DNA of 64,000 nt from Acinetobacter calcoaceticus (GCF_900520355.1 NZ_LS999521.1:868001-932000), one strand, 5' to 3'; counted from the first letter of the stretch, positions 10,605 to 24,351 are shown. The notes: a model not told the origin generated them from the sequence alone. Numbers and translations: made by a program.

Positions 10605-11343
10605 TTTACACTTTGGGACAGAAAAAGAAGAGTGTTTAGATGCAATAAAAAGTTTCTGTATTCAGCAACAGCCTGAAGTTATTGTGGTGAGCGGTGATAT
10701 TACTCAACGTGCTCGATATGAACAATTCTTTAAATGCCGACAGTTTTTAGATAGCCTTAATATTCCTTATCTTATTGTACCGGGGAATCACGATATTCCT
10801 TTGTATCATGTCTGGAACCGGTTTTTTTCTCCGTTTACCCGATATCAGTATTTTTTTGGTCAGCTTGAGCCTACATTAGAAACTGAGCATTTTTATATTG
10901 TTGGCGTAAATAGTATACGCCGCCGTTATCATACTCGTGGTCATATTTCGATTGAGCAAATTCAGAATACATATGAACGGCTAGAACAAGGACCAGCTCA
11001 TAAACTTAAGTTAGTTGTTTTTCATCAGCCTTTTTATACTCCACCTGATGACGAGCACGGTATTAAAGATTGCCCCGTATTAGGGAAAATGGCTTTAGAA
11101 AAATGGAGTACAACAGGGCTATTTGGGATGTTGCATGGGCATCTGCATAAAACGGCTGTATATGATTTAACACAGATTTATCATCTCGGAATAGATCATC
11201 CTATTTATGATATTCACGCAGGTACAGCCACATCTAGCCGTTTGCATTATCATGTTCCTAATAGTTTTAACGTCATTTCAAATGAAGGGAAAATTGACCA
11301 TTATTGGTTTAATTACGATTTAAAGATTTTTCAATTAATTTAA
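10585..11343 (+). CDS. Calcineurin-like metallophosphoesterase
   Basis: A 252-residue cytoplasmic phosphoesterase with the whole metal-binding set in order: DLHFG (DxH), SGDIT (GD), PGNHD (GNHD), an intermediate histidine in VFHQPF and GHLH. This arrangement occurs in CpdA-like phosphodiesterases and related enzymes hydrolysing phosphate mono- or diesters with two metal ions. The substrate is unknown. The start at 10585 lies inside the end of the lipid-kinase gene and has only a weak ribosome-binding site, consistent with coupled translation; the pair may act on one lipid or nucleotide. Confidence 0.85.
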   Translation: MLLHLSDLHFGTEKEECLDAIKSFCIQQQPEVIVVSGDITQRARYEQFFKCRQFLDSLNIPYLIVPGNHDIPLYHVWNRFFSPFTRYQYFFGQLEPTLETEHFYIVGVNSIRRRYHTRGHISIEQIQNTYERLEQGPAHKLKLVVFHQPFYTPPDDEHGIKDCPVLGKMALEKWSTTGLFGMLHGHLHKTAVYDLTQIYHLGIDHPIYDIHAGTATSSRLHYHVPNSFNVISNEGKIDHYWFNYDLKIFQLI

Positions 11344-11441
11344 TTTATAAAAATTATATAAGACACTTAATTTAAGAGTAGATTGATAAAATTTTATCCA
11401 TTACAATTCCTAAGCTTTAAATTCTATATATAGGGAATAGG

Positions 11442-11462
11442 AAAACATTCTAAATGTTTTAT
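11442..11462 (+). terminator. Hairpin after the metallophosphoesterase
   Basis: AAAACATT and AATGTTTT pair around a 3-base loop and run into further Ts. The stem is short and AT-rich, so termination strength is uncertain. The surrounding 11344-11647 stretch is otherwise AT-rich leader of the adhesin gene. Confidence 0.5.
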
Positions 11463-11647
11463 CATTTTAAAATAATATTAATGGATACATAAAAATTTTT
11501 AACTATATAAAAAGCCGCGATTTTTAAGCAGCTATAATAAAGGGTTTAGTATTTTATGGAATTTAATAATATTTTATAAAAATGAGTTCTATTTTACTTA
11601 ATATTTTAGAAAAACTTAATAATTATTTAAAATTTCATGGTGGAAAA

Positions 11648-14600
11648 ATGGTACAAGTATCATTAATGGCAAATAACGCTTCAAAAAATAATACAGTTGA
11701 TATTCATATAGGCCAGACAAAAAATATTGTAATAGATCCCCAAACAATCGCAAAATTAGATATAAGTCCAGACAAAATTTCCTCAATAACAAGAGAGGGA
11801 AATAAAGCAATTATTCATCTAAAAGATGGAACTGAAATTGTTTTAGAAAACTTTTTTATCAGCGAAAACCCGCAAATTCTTTTAAATGAAGGGCAGAGTT
11901 ATTGGACTGCCAGTTTAGGTGAAGATGCTACCGGACAGACTACTGTTAATTATTTAGAAATAAAAGATGCAGCAAAGTTTATAGACTCATCATCTTCTGT
12001 ACCTCTCTGGACTGGGGTGGTCAGTGCTTTAGCGGGCGCAGGAACAATTGCTTTATTGTCGCGGAAAGATGCTAAAGATACGACGCCTCCTGAGCCGGGT
12101 AATTTGAATCTCAAAAATCTTTTGGATTCAGGGGCTTCAACGACCGATCAGATCACTCAAGATAAAAACTTCAATTTAAAGATTGAGGGACAAGAAAGTG
12201 GTAGTAGAGTAACGTATTTGGTTTCTACTGATGAAGGAAAGACTTGGCAAGAAACAACAGTAGCTCAAAAAGATTTAGCTGATGGAATTTATCTTTACAA
12301 AGCTATCGTGACAGATCGAGCTGGGAATGCATCTGAAACTGCTGTACAAAAAGTAGTTGTGGATACTACAGCACCTCAAGCAGGTGAAGTGACTTTATCT
12401 GATTTGTCCGATACAGGTGTTTCGGCAACAGACCAGATCACACAAGATAATAGTTTTACTTTGAAGTTAGCCCAACCGGTTGTTATCGGCGAACAAGCAG
12501 CTTTACTAGATCATTATGAAATTTCTAAAGATGACGGAAAGACTTGGCAGGTAACAACAGCTGATCAAAAAGATTTAGCTGATGGTGTTTACCAATATAA
12601 AGCTGTGGTGACAGATCTTGCAGGGAATACCTCAGAAACCGCTGTACAAAAAGTAGTTGTTGATACAACGGCGCCGAAAGCAGGTGAACTAACTTTATCT
12701 GATTTGTCCGATACAGGTGTTTCAGCAACAGACCAGATTACGCAAGATCAAACTTTTGATTTAAAGATTAGTGGACAAGAAGTAAATAGCCAAATCACTT
12801 ACTGGATATCGAAAGATGATGGTAAGACGTGGCAAGAAACAACAGTAGCTCAAAAAGATTTAGCTGATGGAAGTTATCTTTACAAAGCTGTAGTAACAGA
12901 CATTGCAGGTAATATCTCAGAAACTGCTATACAAAAAGTGGTTGTGGATACCACAGCACCGCAAGCAGGTGAACTAACTTTATCTGATTTGTCCGATACA
13001 GGTGTTTCTGTAACTGATCAGATTACGCAAGATAATAGTTTTACTTTGAAGTTGGCTCAACCGATTGTTATCGGCGAACAAGCAGCTTTACTAGATCATT
13101 ATGAAATCTCTAAAGATGAAGGAAAGACTTGGCAGGAAACAACAGCTGATCAAAAAGATTTAACGGATGGTGTTTACCAATATAAAGCTGTGGTGACAGA
13201 TCTTGCAGGGAATACATCAGAAACTGCTTTACAAAAAGTAGTTGTTGATACAACGGCGCCGAAAGCAGATGAACTAACTTTATCTGATTTGTCCGATACA
13301 GGTGTTTCAGCAACAGACCAGATCACACAAGATAATAGTTTTACTTTGAAGTTGGTTCAACCTATTGTGATTGGAGAACAAGCTGCTTTATTAGATCATT
13401 ATGAAGTTTCAACAGATGACGGAAAGACTTGGCAGGTAACAACAGCTGATCAAAAAGATTTAGCTGATGGTGTTTACCAATATAAAGCTGTGGTGACAGA
13501 TCTTGCAGGGAATACATCTGAAACCGCTGTCCAAAAAGTAGTAGTAGATAATTCTTTAAATATTCAAGCAAGTACAGTAACTGTTAAACCAATTACTGAA
13601 GATAATAAGATAAGTCTAGTTGAAAAAGATCAGATTATTTCGATAAAACTGGAAATCGATAATCTACCAACAGATTTAAATAGCTCACTGACTTCAATAA
13701 ATACGACATTAAATGATGTTGTTTATAACTTTCATTTTGATGAAGCAACCCAAGAATGGGTTGCCGAAATTCCAGCAGATCTTCTGTGGTCAGAACAGTT
13801 GGAAACTAATATATCAGTTGATATTAGTCTTACTGACCAAGCTGGCAATACAGCGATTATTCAACAGGTACATAGTTATAGTGTAGACCATACTCCAAAT
13901 TCGCCAATACTAGATTCTTTAACTTTCAACAATATAGATGGAGCTATTATTTCAGGTAGTGGTTATAAAGGAAGCAAGATTGATATCTACAATAAAAATG
14001 GTGATTGGCTTGCAAGTACAATAACTAATGATGAGGGTAAATTTACTCTACAAGACCTTTCAATTAGTTCAAATCAAGAAGTTTATGCAGTTGCTACTTA
14101 TAATGGATACAGCAGTGAAAATTCATTAATTGGTCTAGTTACTGAAGTTCCAGCTCTTAGTATTTTACGAATTAGTCCAGAAGGTGTAATCAGCGGTTAT
14201 GCGACTGAGGGTAGTCATTTTATTGTAAAAGATCAGAATGGAAATATTTTACAAGAATTTAATTCTACTGCTTTTAATGACTCAGGTATTATGCCATTTA
14301 GTATAATGGCATTAGGTGAAGTAAGACCATTTACTTTGTCTCTCGATCAGCCTTTAAAGGAAGGGACTCAAATTATTATCTCTACAGATAAAGATAATAT
14401 TTCAGGCCATCCGCAATATATTACAGCAGACTATACCCCCGCAGTATTTTTAGAAACTCCACAATTTGATATCAGTGGTGAAACTTTATCAGCACATGTT
14501 AATGAACCTAACAGCTTTATCCTTGTATTTTCAGGAACAGGAAATCTAATCGCTAACGGTGTTACAGATGAGCAAGGTTTTGCAAGTTTACATGTGTTCC

Positions 14601-17600
14601 AATTTTTAAAAGAAGGCGAATCGGTTACCGTACAAGTAGTAGATAAAAATCAGAATATTAGTGAAGTTGTAATCGAGGTTCCAAACTTTGCTTATATTCC
14701 ACATGTTGAACGTATTACACAAGAAGGTTTAATTTCTGGGGTTGCTGAAGATAATAGTACGGTCATTGTGCGTGATGCTGAGGGTAATGAATTAGGAAAA
14801 CTTACATTAGGCGATGACAATAGTGGGAGTGACTTTAGTCATTTTAGCTTGAGTGTAAACCGTCCTTTAATTGATGGAGAGCAGATTTTCGTTCAAATTA
14901 TTGATAATAAAGGCCTAATGAGCCCTGAACAGAATATTATTGTAGATCTGACTCCGCCACCTGTTCCAACAGATTTAAATTTCAATGATGCTGGTGATTT
15001 AGTTTATGGTCATGCAGAACCTTTCTCTGAAATTTTAGTTAAAGATGGGCAAGGAAACATTCTTAATAAATGGTTTTGGAATAACTGGACCGACGAGAGT
15101 GGAAGTTTCTCAATAGAATTAGGTATGTTTTTAACCAATGCTGAGACAGTTTATGTCACGGCTACAGATGTAAATGGAAATGTAAGTTTAGCTGCTCAGA
15201 TACAGGCGCCTAACTATGCTTTTGCCCCATATGTAGATAGCTTTACTTCAGACGGAGTGATAAGTGGGCAAGCTGAAAATAATAGTACTCTTGTTGTTAA
15301 AGATGCCAAAGGTGAAGTCGTAGCTGAAATTAAAGTCGGTGAAGATAACGGTTGGAATGGATCGATTTATTTCAGTCTCCAACTTGACCGTCCTCTTGTT
15401 GATAGTGAACAGCTTTTTTTATCAATTACGGATGCTCGTGGGCAAGTAAGCGCCGATACTGTAATTACCGCTGATACTGTTGCTCCTACAGCAGCCAGCA
15501 ATTTAGTTTTCTCAGAAGACGGTTCATATCTGACAGGTGTAGCAGAACTAAATACTACGATTCAGGTTTTTGATCAAAATGGTCAGCTCGTGAATATATG
15601 GAATAACAGCATAAATTCGGACGGTACATTTACTATTTTCTTAGGTAGCAACAATTTACATGGAGAGGCATTCACGGTCACTGTTAAAGATCAAGCCGGA
15701 AATGTGAGTGAAGCTGTTTCAATAAACGCTCCACTTGATAATATTGCGCCGAATCCAATTAAAAATCTTTTACTTGATGCAAACGGTCAAAACTTTACAG
15801 CACAAGCAGAAGCAAATAGTCAGATCGAAGTTTTTGACTCATTGGGTAATCAGACAGGTTGGGGCTCTACGGATAGTGCTGGTAATGCCTCTGGTTCTTT
15901 TAATCAAATCTATTTACATGGTGAGGAACTTACTTTTGTTGTTATAGATCGAGTAGGTAACCGCAGTGTCGAATTTAAGCAAAATGCTTTAATTGATACC
16001 GTTGCACCAAATCCGGTTGAAAATATAATCTTCAGCGAAGATGGGCAAAGCTTTACAGCTCATGCAGAAGCTGGAAGCTCTATTGATGTATTAGATCAGG
16101 CTGGAAATAAGATTGCTTCTGGCTATGCGGATAGCTCAGGTAATGTATTTGGTTATTTCCCGCAAGTTTACTTACACGGTGAGGAACTTACTTTTGTCGT
16201 GATAGATCGAGCGGGTAACCGCAGTGCAGAGGTCAAGCAGAATGCTTTGAATGATGATATTGCGCCAAATCCGATTGAAAATATTGTATTTGATATCAAT
16301 GGTCAGAACTTTACAGCTTTGGCCGAAGCAAATAGCCAAATTGAAATTAAAAATACCAATGGCGACATTATAGGTTATGGATCAGCAGATAGTACAGGCA
16401 ATGTTTTTGGTCACTTGTATCAGGTCTATTTACATGGAGAAGAATTAACTTTCATCGTTGTAGATCGAGCGGGTAACCGTAGTACAGAAGTTAAGCAGAA
16501 TGCTTTGATTGATGATATTGCACCAAATCCGATTGAAAATATTGTACTTGACTCAAACGGTCAAAACTTTACGGCACAAGCAGAAGCAAATACTCAAATT
16601 GAAGTTAGAAATGCTGCAGGTGAGGTCTTAGGTTCAGGTTATGTAGATGGTGCTGGTAATGTGTCAGGTTATTTATATCAAGTCTATTTACATGGAGAAG
16701 AACTCACTTTTATTGTCGTTGACCGAGCGGGTAACCGTAGTGCAGAAGTTAAGCAGAATGCTTTAAGTGATGATATTGCGCCAAATCCGATTGAAAATAT
16801 CACTTTCAACGAAAATGGGCAAAACTTTACAGCTCAGGCAGAAGCAAATACTCAAATTGAAGTCAAAAATGCTGCTGGTGAAGTCATAGGGTATGGTTCA
16901 ACCGATAGCATGGGTAATGTTTCAGGCTACTTATATCAGGTTCATTTACATGGAGAAGAAATTACTTTTGTTGTAATTGACCGAGCTGGTAACCGCAGTG
17001 CAGAGGTTAAACAAAATGCTTTAAATGATGACATTGCTCCGAATGTGATTGAAAACATCATTTTCAATGAAAATGGTCAAAACTTTACAGCGCAAGCAGA
17101 AGCAAATAGCCAAGTTGAAGTTAAAAATGCTGCGGGTGAGCTGGTAGGATCTGGTTATGTAGATAGTGCTGGTAATGTCTCAGGATACTTGAATCAAATT
17201 TACTTAAAAGGTGAGGAACTTACTTTTGTTGTGATTGACCAAGCTGGTAATCGCAGTGTTGAAGTAAAACAAACAGCCTTTCTTGATAATACTGCACCAG
17301 AAAATGCGACTAATTTAGTATTTAGTGAAGATGGCTCATATCTAACTGGTATGGCTGAGCCAAATGCTACGATTCAAATATTTGATCAGAATGGTCAATT
17401 TGTCACCCAGTGGAATAAGAACGTTAATTGGGATGGAACATTTAGCATCCATTTAGACAGCAACTACTTGCATGGTGAAGAGTTTAAAGTAGTTGTAGTT
17501 GATCTGGCAGGTAATATGAGTGGTGGGATTACTGTAAAAGCACCGCTTGATGATATTGCTCCTGTAGCTGCAAGTAATCTGGTATTCAATGAAGATGGTT

Positions 17601-20600
17601 CATCCCTTTCTGGTGTAGCTGAGTTAAATACCACCATCCAGATTTTTGATCAAAATGGTCAACAAATAAATACATGGGTTAATAGCATAAATGCTGATGG
17701 TGAATTCACTATTTCCTTTGCTACTTACAATTTACGAGGGGAAGAATTTACAGTCATTGTTAAAGACCGAGCAGGAAATTTGAGTGAAGCTGTTTCGATT
17801 AAGGCTCCACTTGATTATGTTGCGCCAAATCCAATTAAAAACATTTTACTTGATGCAAATGGTCAAAACTTTACAGCATTAGCAGAAGTAAATAGTCAGA
17901 TCGAAGTTTTTGACTCATTTGGTAATCAGATAGGTTGGGGGGCTACAGATAGTGTTGGTAATGTCTCTGGCTCTTTCAATCAGACCTATTTACATGGAGA
18001 AGAACTCACTTTCGTCGTCATGGATCGAATAGGCAATCGTAGTGGAGATGTCAAGAAAAATGCTTTAATTGATGATATTGCGCCCAATCCAATTGAAAAT
18101 ATTGTGCTTGATATCAATGGTCAAAGCTTTACAGCCCAAGCAGAAGCCAATAGTTTTATTGGTGTCAAAAATGTTGCTGGTGACTATATAGGTTATGGTT
18201 ATGTCGATAACATTGGTAATGTGACAGGTCACTTCAATCAGGTTCATTTAAAAGGTGAGGAACTCACTTTTATTGTTATAGATAAAGCAGGTAATCAAAG
18301 TGTTGAAATTAAGCAAAATGCTTTGATTGATAATGTTGCGCCCAATCCAATTGAAAATATCATCTTCGACCAAAATGGTCAGGACTTTACAGCACAAGCA
18401 GAAGCAGATACTCGAATCGAAGTTAAAAATGCTGCAAGTGAGGTTGTAGGTGCTGGTTATGTCGATGCTGCTGGTAATGTGTCAGGTTATTTGAATCAGA
18501 TTTACTTACATGGTGAGGAACTTACTTTTGTCGTTGTAGATAGAGCTGGTAATCGCAGTGAGGAAGTGAAACAAAATGCTTTAAATGATGGCATTGCACC
18601 CAATCCAATCGAAAATCTTCTGCTCAACGAAAATGGTCAAAACTTTACAGCTCAAGCCGAAGCAAACACTCAGATTGAAGTCAAAAATGCTATTGGTGAA
18701 GTCATAGGGTCTGGTTCAGCAGATCACACCGGCCATGTGTCAGGCTATTTTAATCAGATTTACTTAAAAGGTGAGGAACTTACTTTTGTTGTAATTGATC
18801 GAGCAAGTAACCGAAGTGTTGAGGTTAAACATAATGCTTTAATTGATGACGTTGCACCATCAGTAGCTGTGAATGTTACTTTAACTTCAGACGGATTCTT
18901 TTCTGGTCAGGCTGAGCCAAATGCAACGATTGAAATTATTGATCAATATGGTGCAGTTATTACAAAAACTTATGTTGGAAATGATGGAACTTTTAATCTA
19001 CAGATAGGTCTAAGCCAATATCAAACACAAAATTTAAGTATTGTTGTCAAAGATAAAGCTGGTAATCGCAGTGAAGTTACTCATGAATTAGTACCAGTAT
19101 TTACCAACTCACCAATTGCTGCAACAGAGCTAAAACTGGATGTAGATGGTCATATTTTGGCAGGTAAAGCAACGGCTGGAATGATGATGGCTGTTACATC
19201 CACCGATGGTCAAAGTCTTAATTGGGTGGGGAACAGTATAGTTAATGAAGATGGTAGTTTTAATATTCAGTTAAATGACTATTATCTACAAGGGCAGGTA
19301 TTACTAGTTCGAGTTTATGATCAGAATACCAATCAATTTAGCATAATCACTGAAATTATTGCGCCTTTAGACAATATTGCTCCAGTGATTGATGAAGTAG
19401 TGATTAGGAATGACGGTTATGGCATTACTGGACAAACTGATCCAAAAGTAATCATTAAAGTAATAGATGCTGATGGAGATTTACGAGCAGAATTTCAATC
19501 GGATGAAGCTGGACATTTCAATGCTAATATTTCTCCACCTCTATTACGTGGAGAGCAATTATTTATCACGGCAACGGATTTAGCTAAAAATATAAGTGCT
19601 CCATTTAATATTACTTTTAATGCTGACACTAATGCACCGCCATCAGCAGATCATGTTGTTGTTTCTGAAAATGGTTTCTTTATTGAAGGAACTGCTATAG
19701 CAAGTAGTTATGTATATATTTTTGATGTGCATAGTAATTATATTGGTGATGGTTCTGCAGATGAAACGGGGCATTTTAATATTCAGTTATACTCCCCTCA
19801 GGCGAATGGACAGACTTTACGTATTGTTGTGGAACAAAATGGCTATCAAAGTGCTTACACCGAAATTACCGCACCTATAGACATCGTCGCGCCAAATGCA
19901 GCAACACAGCTTGTCTTAGAAGATGGAAATGTACTTTCAGGGCAGGCGGAAGCATATTCAACTGTTAATATTTTTGATGCTAATAATAATCAGGTTGGCC
20001 AAACCACTGTCGGAAGTGATGGAACCTTCACAATACACTTATGGTCACAATATTGGCATGGCGAAACATTGACGGTAAAAGTAGTTGATGGCAATCAAAA
20101 TGAGAGTGGGGGTACAACTGTTGTAGCTATAAATGATACAACAGCACCGAATGTAGCCACACAGCTTGCCATGAATGGATGGGGCGAGCTCACGGGGCAT
20201 GCAGAAAGTAAGGCTACTCTTGAAGTTACATATTATTTTGCTGATCAAGAACCTTTTGTAACAAATACTATGGTCATGGCAGATGGAACTTTCTCTACTT
20301 ATATGTATGAGAATGCGACATCATTTGATATTACTGTTATTGATCGTGCAGGAAATCGTAGTGAAACTATCAGCAAAGCGATTAGTGACTTACATACGAT
20401 CACGGTTGATCAGTTTATAGGTGATGCTACAGATAATATTTATATAGTTGATCATATAAGTGATTTTGTTCAAGAGTATGGGGTTGCTGTTGTTGATGTA
20501 TTTCAGGATGTCTGGATAGATACAAGTCATTATGAGGAGCAATGGGTAGCTTCTGGTTATACTGATAATATATGGGTAGATACAAGCCATTTTGACAATG

Positions 20601-21577
20601 TTTGGATTGACACAAGTTACTCCCAAGATATTTGGATTGATACAAGCTATTATCAAGATATATGGGTCGTTGATGGCGTAATAGACGTCTACATGGACTC
20701 AAATGGCATAAATTACTATTCAGATGATGGTTCTTATAATCAATATGTGAATACCTACTATGATTATAATTTAAATCGATGGCAGTCAGGATATGAACTA
20801 TCAGGTCCTAATACTCTAGAGGTTGGACATCTTGAACAACAACTCGTTCAAGATGGGCACTATGAATCTCAATGGATTGAACAAGGTTATTATGAGCAAC
20901 AATATGTGTTTGATGGTCATAATGAAGAGACTTGGATTGATACAAGTCATTACGAAAGTGTTTGGGTTCAAAGTGGTTATTCGGAAACACAAATAGTTGG
21001 GTCTGAACTTAAAGATCTAGATTTAGGAGGACATGATAAAATAATTAGTTCTGTGAGTTATAGTCTGGTTGGATATTCTGATTGGTCGACAGGTCTAGAA
21101 AGCGGGCGTTATGTAGAAGACTTGGAGTTGGTTGGTTCTGCTCATCTAAATGCAACAGGCAATATTTTAGATAATCTTTTAACAGGTAACTCTGGTAATA
21201 ACGTTTTGAATGGGCGTGAAGGTAACGATACCTATATGACTAATGACGGTGCTGATACCATTTTGTTCCAATTGCTAAACAGCCAAGATGCGACTGGCGG
21301 GAATGGACATGATACGGTATTAGACTTTACTTTAGGTGATGTAAGAACTGATACTCAAGCAGACAAAATCGATTTAAGTGAACTATTAATTGACTATTCT
21401 AAAGATGTGAGCACATTGGCGAAATTTATTAGCGTAGAACAAGACGCTGGAAACACAACTATTAGTCTTGACCGAGATGGTGAAGGTACAATGTTTAGTA
21501 GTATTTCATTGATTACTTTGAATCATGTAAATACAACATTGGATGAATTGTTAAATAACCAACAACTTGTTGTTTAA
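11648..21577 (+). CDS. Giant Bap-like type I-secreted adhesin (Blp1-like)
   Basis: A surface or secreted biofilm-type protein of about 3,310 residues, resembling Acinetobacter Blp1. Residue numbers here count from the upstream frame start at 11582. The BapA-prefix-like region (23-95) is followed by a hydrophobic segment near 140-162. Five Ig-like repeats (166-656) with DGKTWQ and [10 protein letters not shown] are followed by divergent Ig-like domains and about thirteen 86-88-residue repeats (about 1387-2425) with APNPIENI and [13 protein letters not shown] tryptophan-rich decapeptide region (2978-3140) precedes the RTX-like tail [17 protein letters not shown] and a C-terminal type I secretion domain. 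ATG 11648 has GGTGGA in front, whereas the ATG at 11582 has no ribosome-binding site, so I prefer 11648. No type I exporter is encoded nearby. Confidence 0.9.
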   Translation: MVQVSLMANNASKNNTVDIHIGQTKNIVIDPQTIAKLDISPDKISSITREGNKAIIHLKDGTEIVLENFFISENPQILLNEGQSYWTASLGEDATGQTTVNYLEIKDAAKFIDSSSSVPLWTGVVSALAGAGTIALLSRKDAKDTTPPEPGNLNLKNLLDSGASTTDQITQDKNFNLKIEGQESGSRVTYLVSTDEGKTWQETTVAQKDLADGIYLYKAIVTDRAGNASETAVQKVVVDTTAPQAGEVTLSDLSDTGVSATDQITQDNSFTLKLAQPVVIGEQAALLDHYEISKDDGKTWQVTTADQKDLADGVYQYKAVVTDLAGNTSETAVQKVVVDTTAPKAGELTLSDLSDTGVSATDQITQDQTFDLKISGQEVNSQITYWISKDDGKTWQETTVAQKDLADGSYLYKAVVTDIAGNISETAIQKVVVDTTAPQAGELTLSDLSDTGVSVTDQITQDNSFTLKLAQPIVIGEQAALLDHYEISKDEGKTWQETTADQKDLTDGVYQYKAVVTDLAGNTSETALQKVVVDTTAPKADELTLSDLSDTGVSATDQITQDNSFTLKLVQPIVIGEQAALLDHYEVSTDDGKTWQVTTADQKDLADGVYQYKAVVTDLAGNTSETAVQKVVVDNSLNIQASTVTVKPITEDNKISLVEKDQIISIKLEIDNLPTDLNSSLTSINTTLNDVVYNFHFDEATQEWVAEIPADLLWSEQLETNISVDISLTDQAGNTAIIQQVHSYSVDHTPNSPILDSLTFNNIDGAIISGSGYKGSKIDIYNKNGDWLASTITNDEGKFTLQDLSISSNQEVYAVATYNGYSSENSLIGLVTEVPALSILRISPEGVISGYATEGSHFIVKDQNGNILQEFNSTAFNDSGIMPFSIMALGEVRPFTLSLDQPLKEGTQIIISTDKDNISGHPQYITADYTPAVFLETPQFDISGETLSAHVNEPNSFILVFSGTGNLIANGVTDEQGFASLHVFQFLKEGESVTVQVVDKNQNISEVVIEVPNFAYIPHVERITQEGLISGVAEDNSTVIVRDAEGNELGKLTLGDDNSGSDFSHFSLSVNRPLIDGEQIFVQIIDNKGLMSPEQNIIVDLTPPPVPTDLNFNDAGDLVYGHAEPFSEILVKDGQGNILNKWFWNNWTDESGSFSIELGMFLTNAETVYVTATDVNGNVSLAAQIQAPNYAFAPYVDSFTSDGVISGQAENNSTLVVKDAKGEVVAEIKVGEDNGWNGSIYFSLQLDRPLVDSEQLFLSITDARGQVSADTVITADTVAPTAASNLVFSEDGSYLTGVAELNTTIQVFDQNGQLVNIWNNSINSDGTFTIFLGSNNLHGEAFTVTVKDQAGNVSEAVSINAPLDNIAPNPIKNLLLDANGQNFTAQAEANSQIEVFDSLGNQTGWGSTDSAGNASGSFNQIYLHGEELTFVVIDRVGNRSVEFKQNALIDTVAPNPVENIIFSEDGQSFTAHAEAGSSIDVLDQAGNKIASGYADSSGNVFGYFPQVYLHGEELTFVVIDRAGNRSAEVKQNALNDDIAPNPIENIVFDINGQNFTALAEANSQIEIKNTNGDIIGYGSADSTGNVFGHLYQVYLHGEELTFIVVDRAGNRSTEVKQNALIDDIAPNPIENIVLDSNGQNFTAQAEANTQIEVRNAAGEVLGSGYVDGAGNVSGYLYQVYLHGEELTFIVVDRAGNRSAEVKQNALSDDIAPNPIENITFNENGQNFTAQAEANTQIEVKNAAGEVIGYGSTDSMGNVSGYLYQVHLHGEEITFVVIDRAGNRSAEVKQNALNDDIAPNVIENIIFNENGQNFTAQAEANSQVEVKNAAGELVGSGYVDSAGNVSGYLNQIYLKGEELTFVVIDQAGNRSVEVKQTAFLDNTAPENATNLVFSEDGSYLTGMAEPNATIQIFDQNGQFVTQWNKNVNWDGTFSIHLDSNYLHGEEFKVVVVDLAGNMSGGITVKAPLDDIAPVAASNLVFNEDGSSLSGVAELNTTIQIFDQNGQQINTWVNSINADGEFTISFATYNLRGEEFTVIVKDRAGNLSEAVSIKAPLDYVAPNPIKNILLDANGQNFTALAEVNSQIEVFDSFGNQIGWGATDSVGNVSGSFNQTYLHGEELTFVVMDRIGNRSGDVKKNALIDDIAPNPIENIVLDINGQSFTAQAEANSFIGVKNVAGDYIGYGYVDNIGNVTGHFNQVHLKGEELTFIVIDKAGNQSVEIKQNALIDNVAPNPIENIIFDQNGQDFTAQAEADTRIEVKNAASEVVGAGYVDAAGNVSGYLNQIYLHGEELTFVVVDRAGNRSEEVKQNALNDGIAPNPIENLLLNENGQNFTAQAEANTQIEVKNAIGEVIGSGSADHTGHVSGYFNQIYLKGEELTFVVIDRASNRSVEVKHNALIDDVAPSVAVNVTLTSDGFFSGQAEPNATIEIIDQYGAVITKTYVGNDGTFNLQIGLSQYQTQNLSIVVKDKAGNRSEVTHELVPVFTNSPIAATELKLDVDGHILAGKATAGMMMAVTSTDGQSLNWVGNSIVNEDGSFNIQLNDYYLQGQVLLVRVYDQNTNQFSIITEIIAPLDNIAPVIDEVVIRNDGYGITGQTDPKVIIKVIDADGDLRAEFQSDEAGHFNANISPPLLRGEQLFITATDLAKNISAPFNITFNADTNAPPSADHVVVSENGFFIEGTAIASSYVYIFDVHSNYIGDGSADETGHFNIQLYSPQANGQTLRIVVEQNGYQSAYTEITAPIDIVAPNAATQLVLEDGNVLSGQAEAYSTVNIFDANNNQVGQTTVGSDGTFTIHLWSQYWHGETLTVKVVDGNQNESGGTTVVAINDTTAPNVATQLAMNGWGELTGHAESKATLEVTYYFADQEPFVTNTMVMADGTFSTYMYENATSFDITVIDRAGNRSETISKAISDLHTITVDQFIGDATDNIYIVDHISDFVQEYGVAVVDVFQDVWIDTSHYEEQWVASGYTDNIWVDTSHFDNVWIDTSYSQDIWIDTSYYQDIWVVDGVIDVYMDSNGINYYSDDGSYNQYVNTYYDYNLNRWQSGYELSGPNTLEVGHLEQQLVQDGHYESQWIEQGYYEQQYVFDGHNEETWIDTSHYESVWVQSGYSETQIVGSELKDLDLGGHDKIISSVSYSLVGYSDWSTGLESGRYVEDLELVGSAHLNATGNILDNLLTGNSGNNVLNGREGNDTYMTNDGADTILFQLLNSQDATGGNGHDTVLDFTLGDVRTDTQADKIDLSELLIDYSKDVSTLAKFISVEQDAGNTTISLDRDGEGTMFSSISLITLNHVNTTLDELLNNQQLVV
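12077..13549 (+). repeat. Five tandem Ig-like repeats of two alternating subtypes
   Basis: Units of roughly 90-105 codons each end in QKVVVD. Units 1 and 3 share the GQE...YLYKA form; units 2, 4 and 5 share [12 protein letters not shown] and VYQYKA. The order is therefore A-B-A-B-B. Stretches around 12527-12630, 13117-13215 and 13417-13515 are almost identical in DNA, so copy number can change by recombination. Confidence 0.85.
15741..18860 (+). repeat. About twelve tandem 261-bp Ig-like repeats
   Basis: Units begin with [12 protein letters not shown] segments near 15747, 16008, 16264, 16525, 16786, 17047, 17823, 18083, 18344 and 18600, with two more divergent units (ATNLVF and ASNLVF types) near 17296 and 17560. 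Each ends with a GNRS-E-K-NAL block. The period is close to 261 bases. Confidence 0.85.
20513..21002 (+). repeat. Aromatic decapeptide repeat region in the adhesin
   Basis: Tryptophan codons fall exactly 30 bases apart at 20513, 20543, 20573, 20603, 20633 and 20663, each opening a unit such as [20 protein letters not shown] or [10 protein letters not shown]. After a 180-base degenerate stretch (exactly six units) the same phase resumes at 20843, 20873, 20903, 20933, 20963 and 20993 with [10 protein letters not shown] and [10 protein letters not shown]. It precedes the RTX tail. Confidence 0.85.
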
Positions 21578-21596
21578 TATTGTTATTTTTATTAAT

Positions 21597-21627
21597 AAAA
21601 GGGGCTATGAAAATAGTCCCTTTTATT
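21597..21627 (+). terminator. Terminator of the adhesin gene
   Basis: AAAAGGGGCTAT pairs with ATAGTCCCTTTT around a GAAA tetraloop, followed by ATTTTG. It also isolates the heat-shock promoter of groES. Confidence 0.85.
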
Positions 21628-21706
21628 TTGTGCTTTAAATTTAATAAAAACTCTTCACAACCTGTTAAAAAATGACCAAAAAAGATAAGTTTTTTTTCAT
21701 TTTCCC

Positions 21707-21734
21707 CTTGAAGCGTTTTTTTTCATCCCCACAA
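21707..21734 (+). promoter_or_regulatory. Sigma-32 heat-shock promoter of groESL
   Basis: CTTGAA at 21707-21712, 14 bases, then CCCCAC at 21727-21732 match the RpoH consensus CTTGAA-N13-15-CCCCAT closely, about 85 bases ahead of the groES start. Heat-shock control is the expected regulation of this operon. Confidence 0.85.
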
Positions 21735-21817
21735 AAGTGACATCTAAATATTTTGTTATTGCTCTGGATTAAGGCAATAGCAATTAATCAAAAAGACTAA
21801 GTCTGGTGGAGTTAATT

Positions 21818-22108
21818 ATGAGCAACATTCGTCCATTACATGATCGCGTTGTAATTCGTCGCGTAGAAGAAGAAACCAAAACTGCTGGTGGTATTTTACT
21901 TCCAGGTTCTGCTGCTGAGAAACCATCGCAAGGTGAAGTCATTGCAGTAGGTAATGGTCAAATCACTGAGAATGGCGTACGTGCTTTAGATGTTAAAGTT
22001 GGTGACAAAGTATTATTTGGTACTTATGCAGGTACAACAGTGAAAGTAAGTGGTGAAGAACTCTTAATCATGAAAGAGTCAGACATTTTAGCTGTGTTGG
22101 AAGGCTAA
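21818..22108 (+). CDS. groES: Co-chaperonin GroES
   Basis: A 96-residue Cpn10 subunit that caps the GroEL cylinder as a heptamer. It begins [15 protein letters not shown] and contains the mobile loop [20 protein letters not shown] and the conserved [14 protein letters not shown] segment [10 protein letters not shown]. The frame is open 12 bases upstream to 21806, but GGTGGAG at 21805-21811 fixes ATG 21818. It is first in the groES-groEL operon, 58 bases ahead of groEL. Confidence 0.97.
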   Translation: MSNIRPLHDRVVIRRVEEETKTAGGILLPGSAAEKPSQGEVIAVGNGQITENGVRALDVKVGDKVLFGTYAGTTVKVSGEELLIMKESDILAVLEG

Positions 22109-22148
22109 TTAATCCATAACTCAATTCATTATCAGATTCAGTATTTAA

Positions 22149-23801
<1,653 letters not shown>

Positions 23802-23822
23802 TAACGCATCAACGCTTGAACT

Positions 23823-23857
23823 AAAAAAAATCCCTGCTTAAGCAGGGATTTTTTTAT
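23823..23857 (+). terminator. groESL terminator
   Basis: ATCCCTGCT and AGCAGGGAT form a perfect stem flanked by eight As and seven Ts, so it can act in both directions. Confidence 0.93.
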
Positions 23858-23879
23858 TTTTTACGTGATTTTAAGAAAT

Positions 23880-23978
23880 CGTTAAGTTCAATTGCTTATA
23901 TTAAAAAAACAGGAACAGCAGCTAGAAGTTCCTCTTTGTTACAGCCATGCTTATTTTCTTATAAGCATGGTTTTTTTT
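23880..23978 (+). ncRNA. Candidate small RNA or relic between groEL and dgkA, ending in a terminator
   Basis: After the groEL terminator comes a second, plus-strand terminator: CCATGCTTA (23945-23953) pairs with TAAGCATGG (23962-23970) followed by eight Ts. It overlaps the 3' end of the opposing dgkA gene. Upstream is an AGGAAC/GTTCCT hairpin. No gene on this strand needs it, so a short transcript of about 80-100 bases is possible. A TATATT box lies near 23899, but I see no convincing -35 element. Confidence 0.35.
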
Positions 23979-24351
23979 ATCCTAATAAAATGAACAACCA
24001 TGTAATGGCAGTGATAGAAAGTGCAACAAATTGAGCCGCACTTCCCATATCTTTGGCATTTTTAGAAAGCTGATGTTTTTCAAGAGAGACTCGGTCAACC
24101 ACAGCCTCAATAGCAGAGTTGAATAGCTCAACGATCATTGCAAACAAACATACAATAATGAGTAATACATGTTCACTGCGGGTTACATCAAGAAAAAAAC
24201 TGACTGGAATTAAAATAAGGTTAATTAAAACAATTTGGCGGAAAGCTGCCTCATTTTTATAGGCTGCTTTAAATCCGGAAATAGAGTAGCCCATTGCATT
24301 TAATATACGCTTAAGACCAGTTTTGCCCTTATAAGGAGAATAGCTATTCAT
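23977..24351 (-). CDS. dgkA: Diacylglycerol kinase DgkA (small integral membrane type)
   Basis: A 124-residue inner-membrane enzyme phosphorylating diacylglycerol to phosphatidate, recycling the by-product of membrane-derived oligosaccharide or lipopolysaccharide modification. It shows the N-terminal amphipathic region, the catalytic/metal segment ELFNSAIEAVVDRVS and three hydrophobic spans, as in the E. coli trimeric enzyme. The final GSAAQFVALSITAITWLF is the third span. It is a single gene transcribed towards groEL; no terminator in its own direction is obvious. Confidence 0.95.
   Translation of the reverse strand: MNSYSPYKGKTGLKRILNAMGYSISGFKAAYKNEAAFRQIVLINLILIPVSFFLDVTRSEHVLLIIVCLFAMIVELFNSAIEAVVDRVSLEKHQLSKNAKDMGSAAQFVALSITAITWLFILLG

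Noticed and set aside
20390..20990. Antisense reading frames across the decapeptide repeats
   Set aside because: They are a by-product of the repetitive codon pattern in the adhesin gene and have no ribosome-binding sites.
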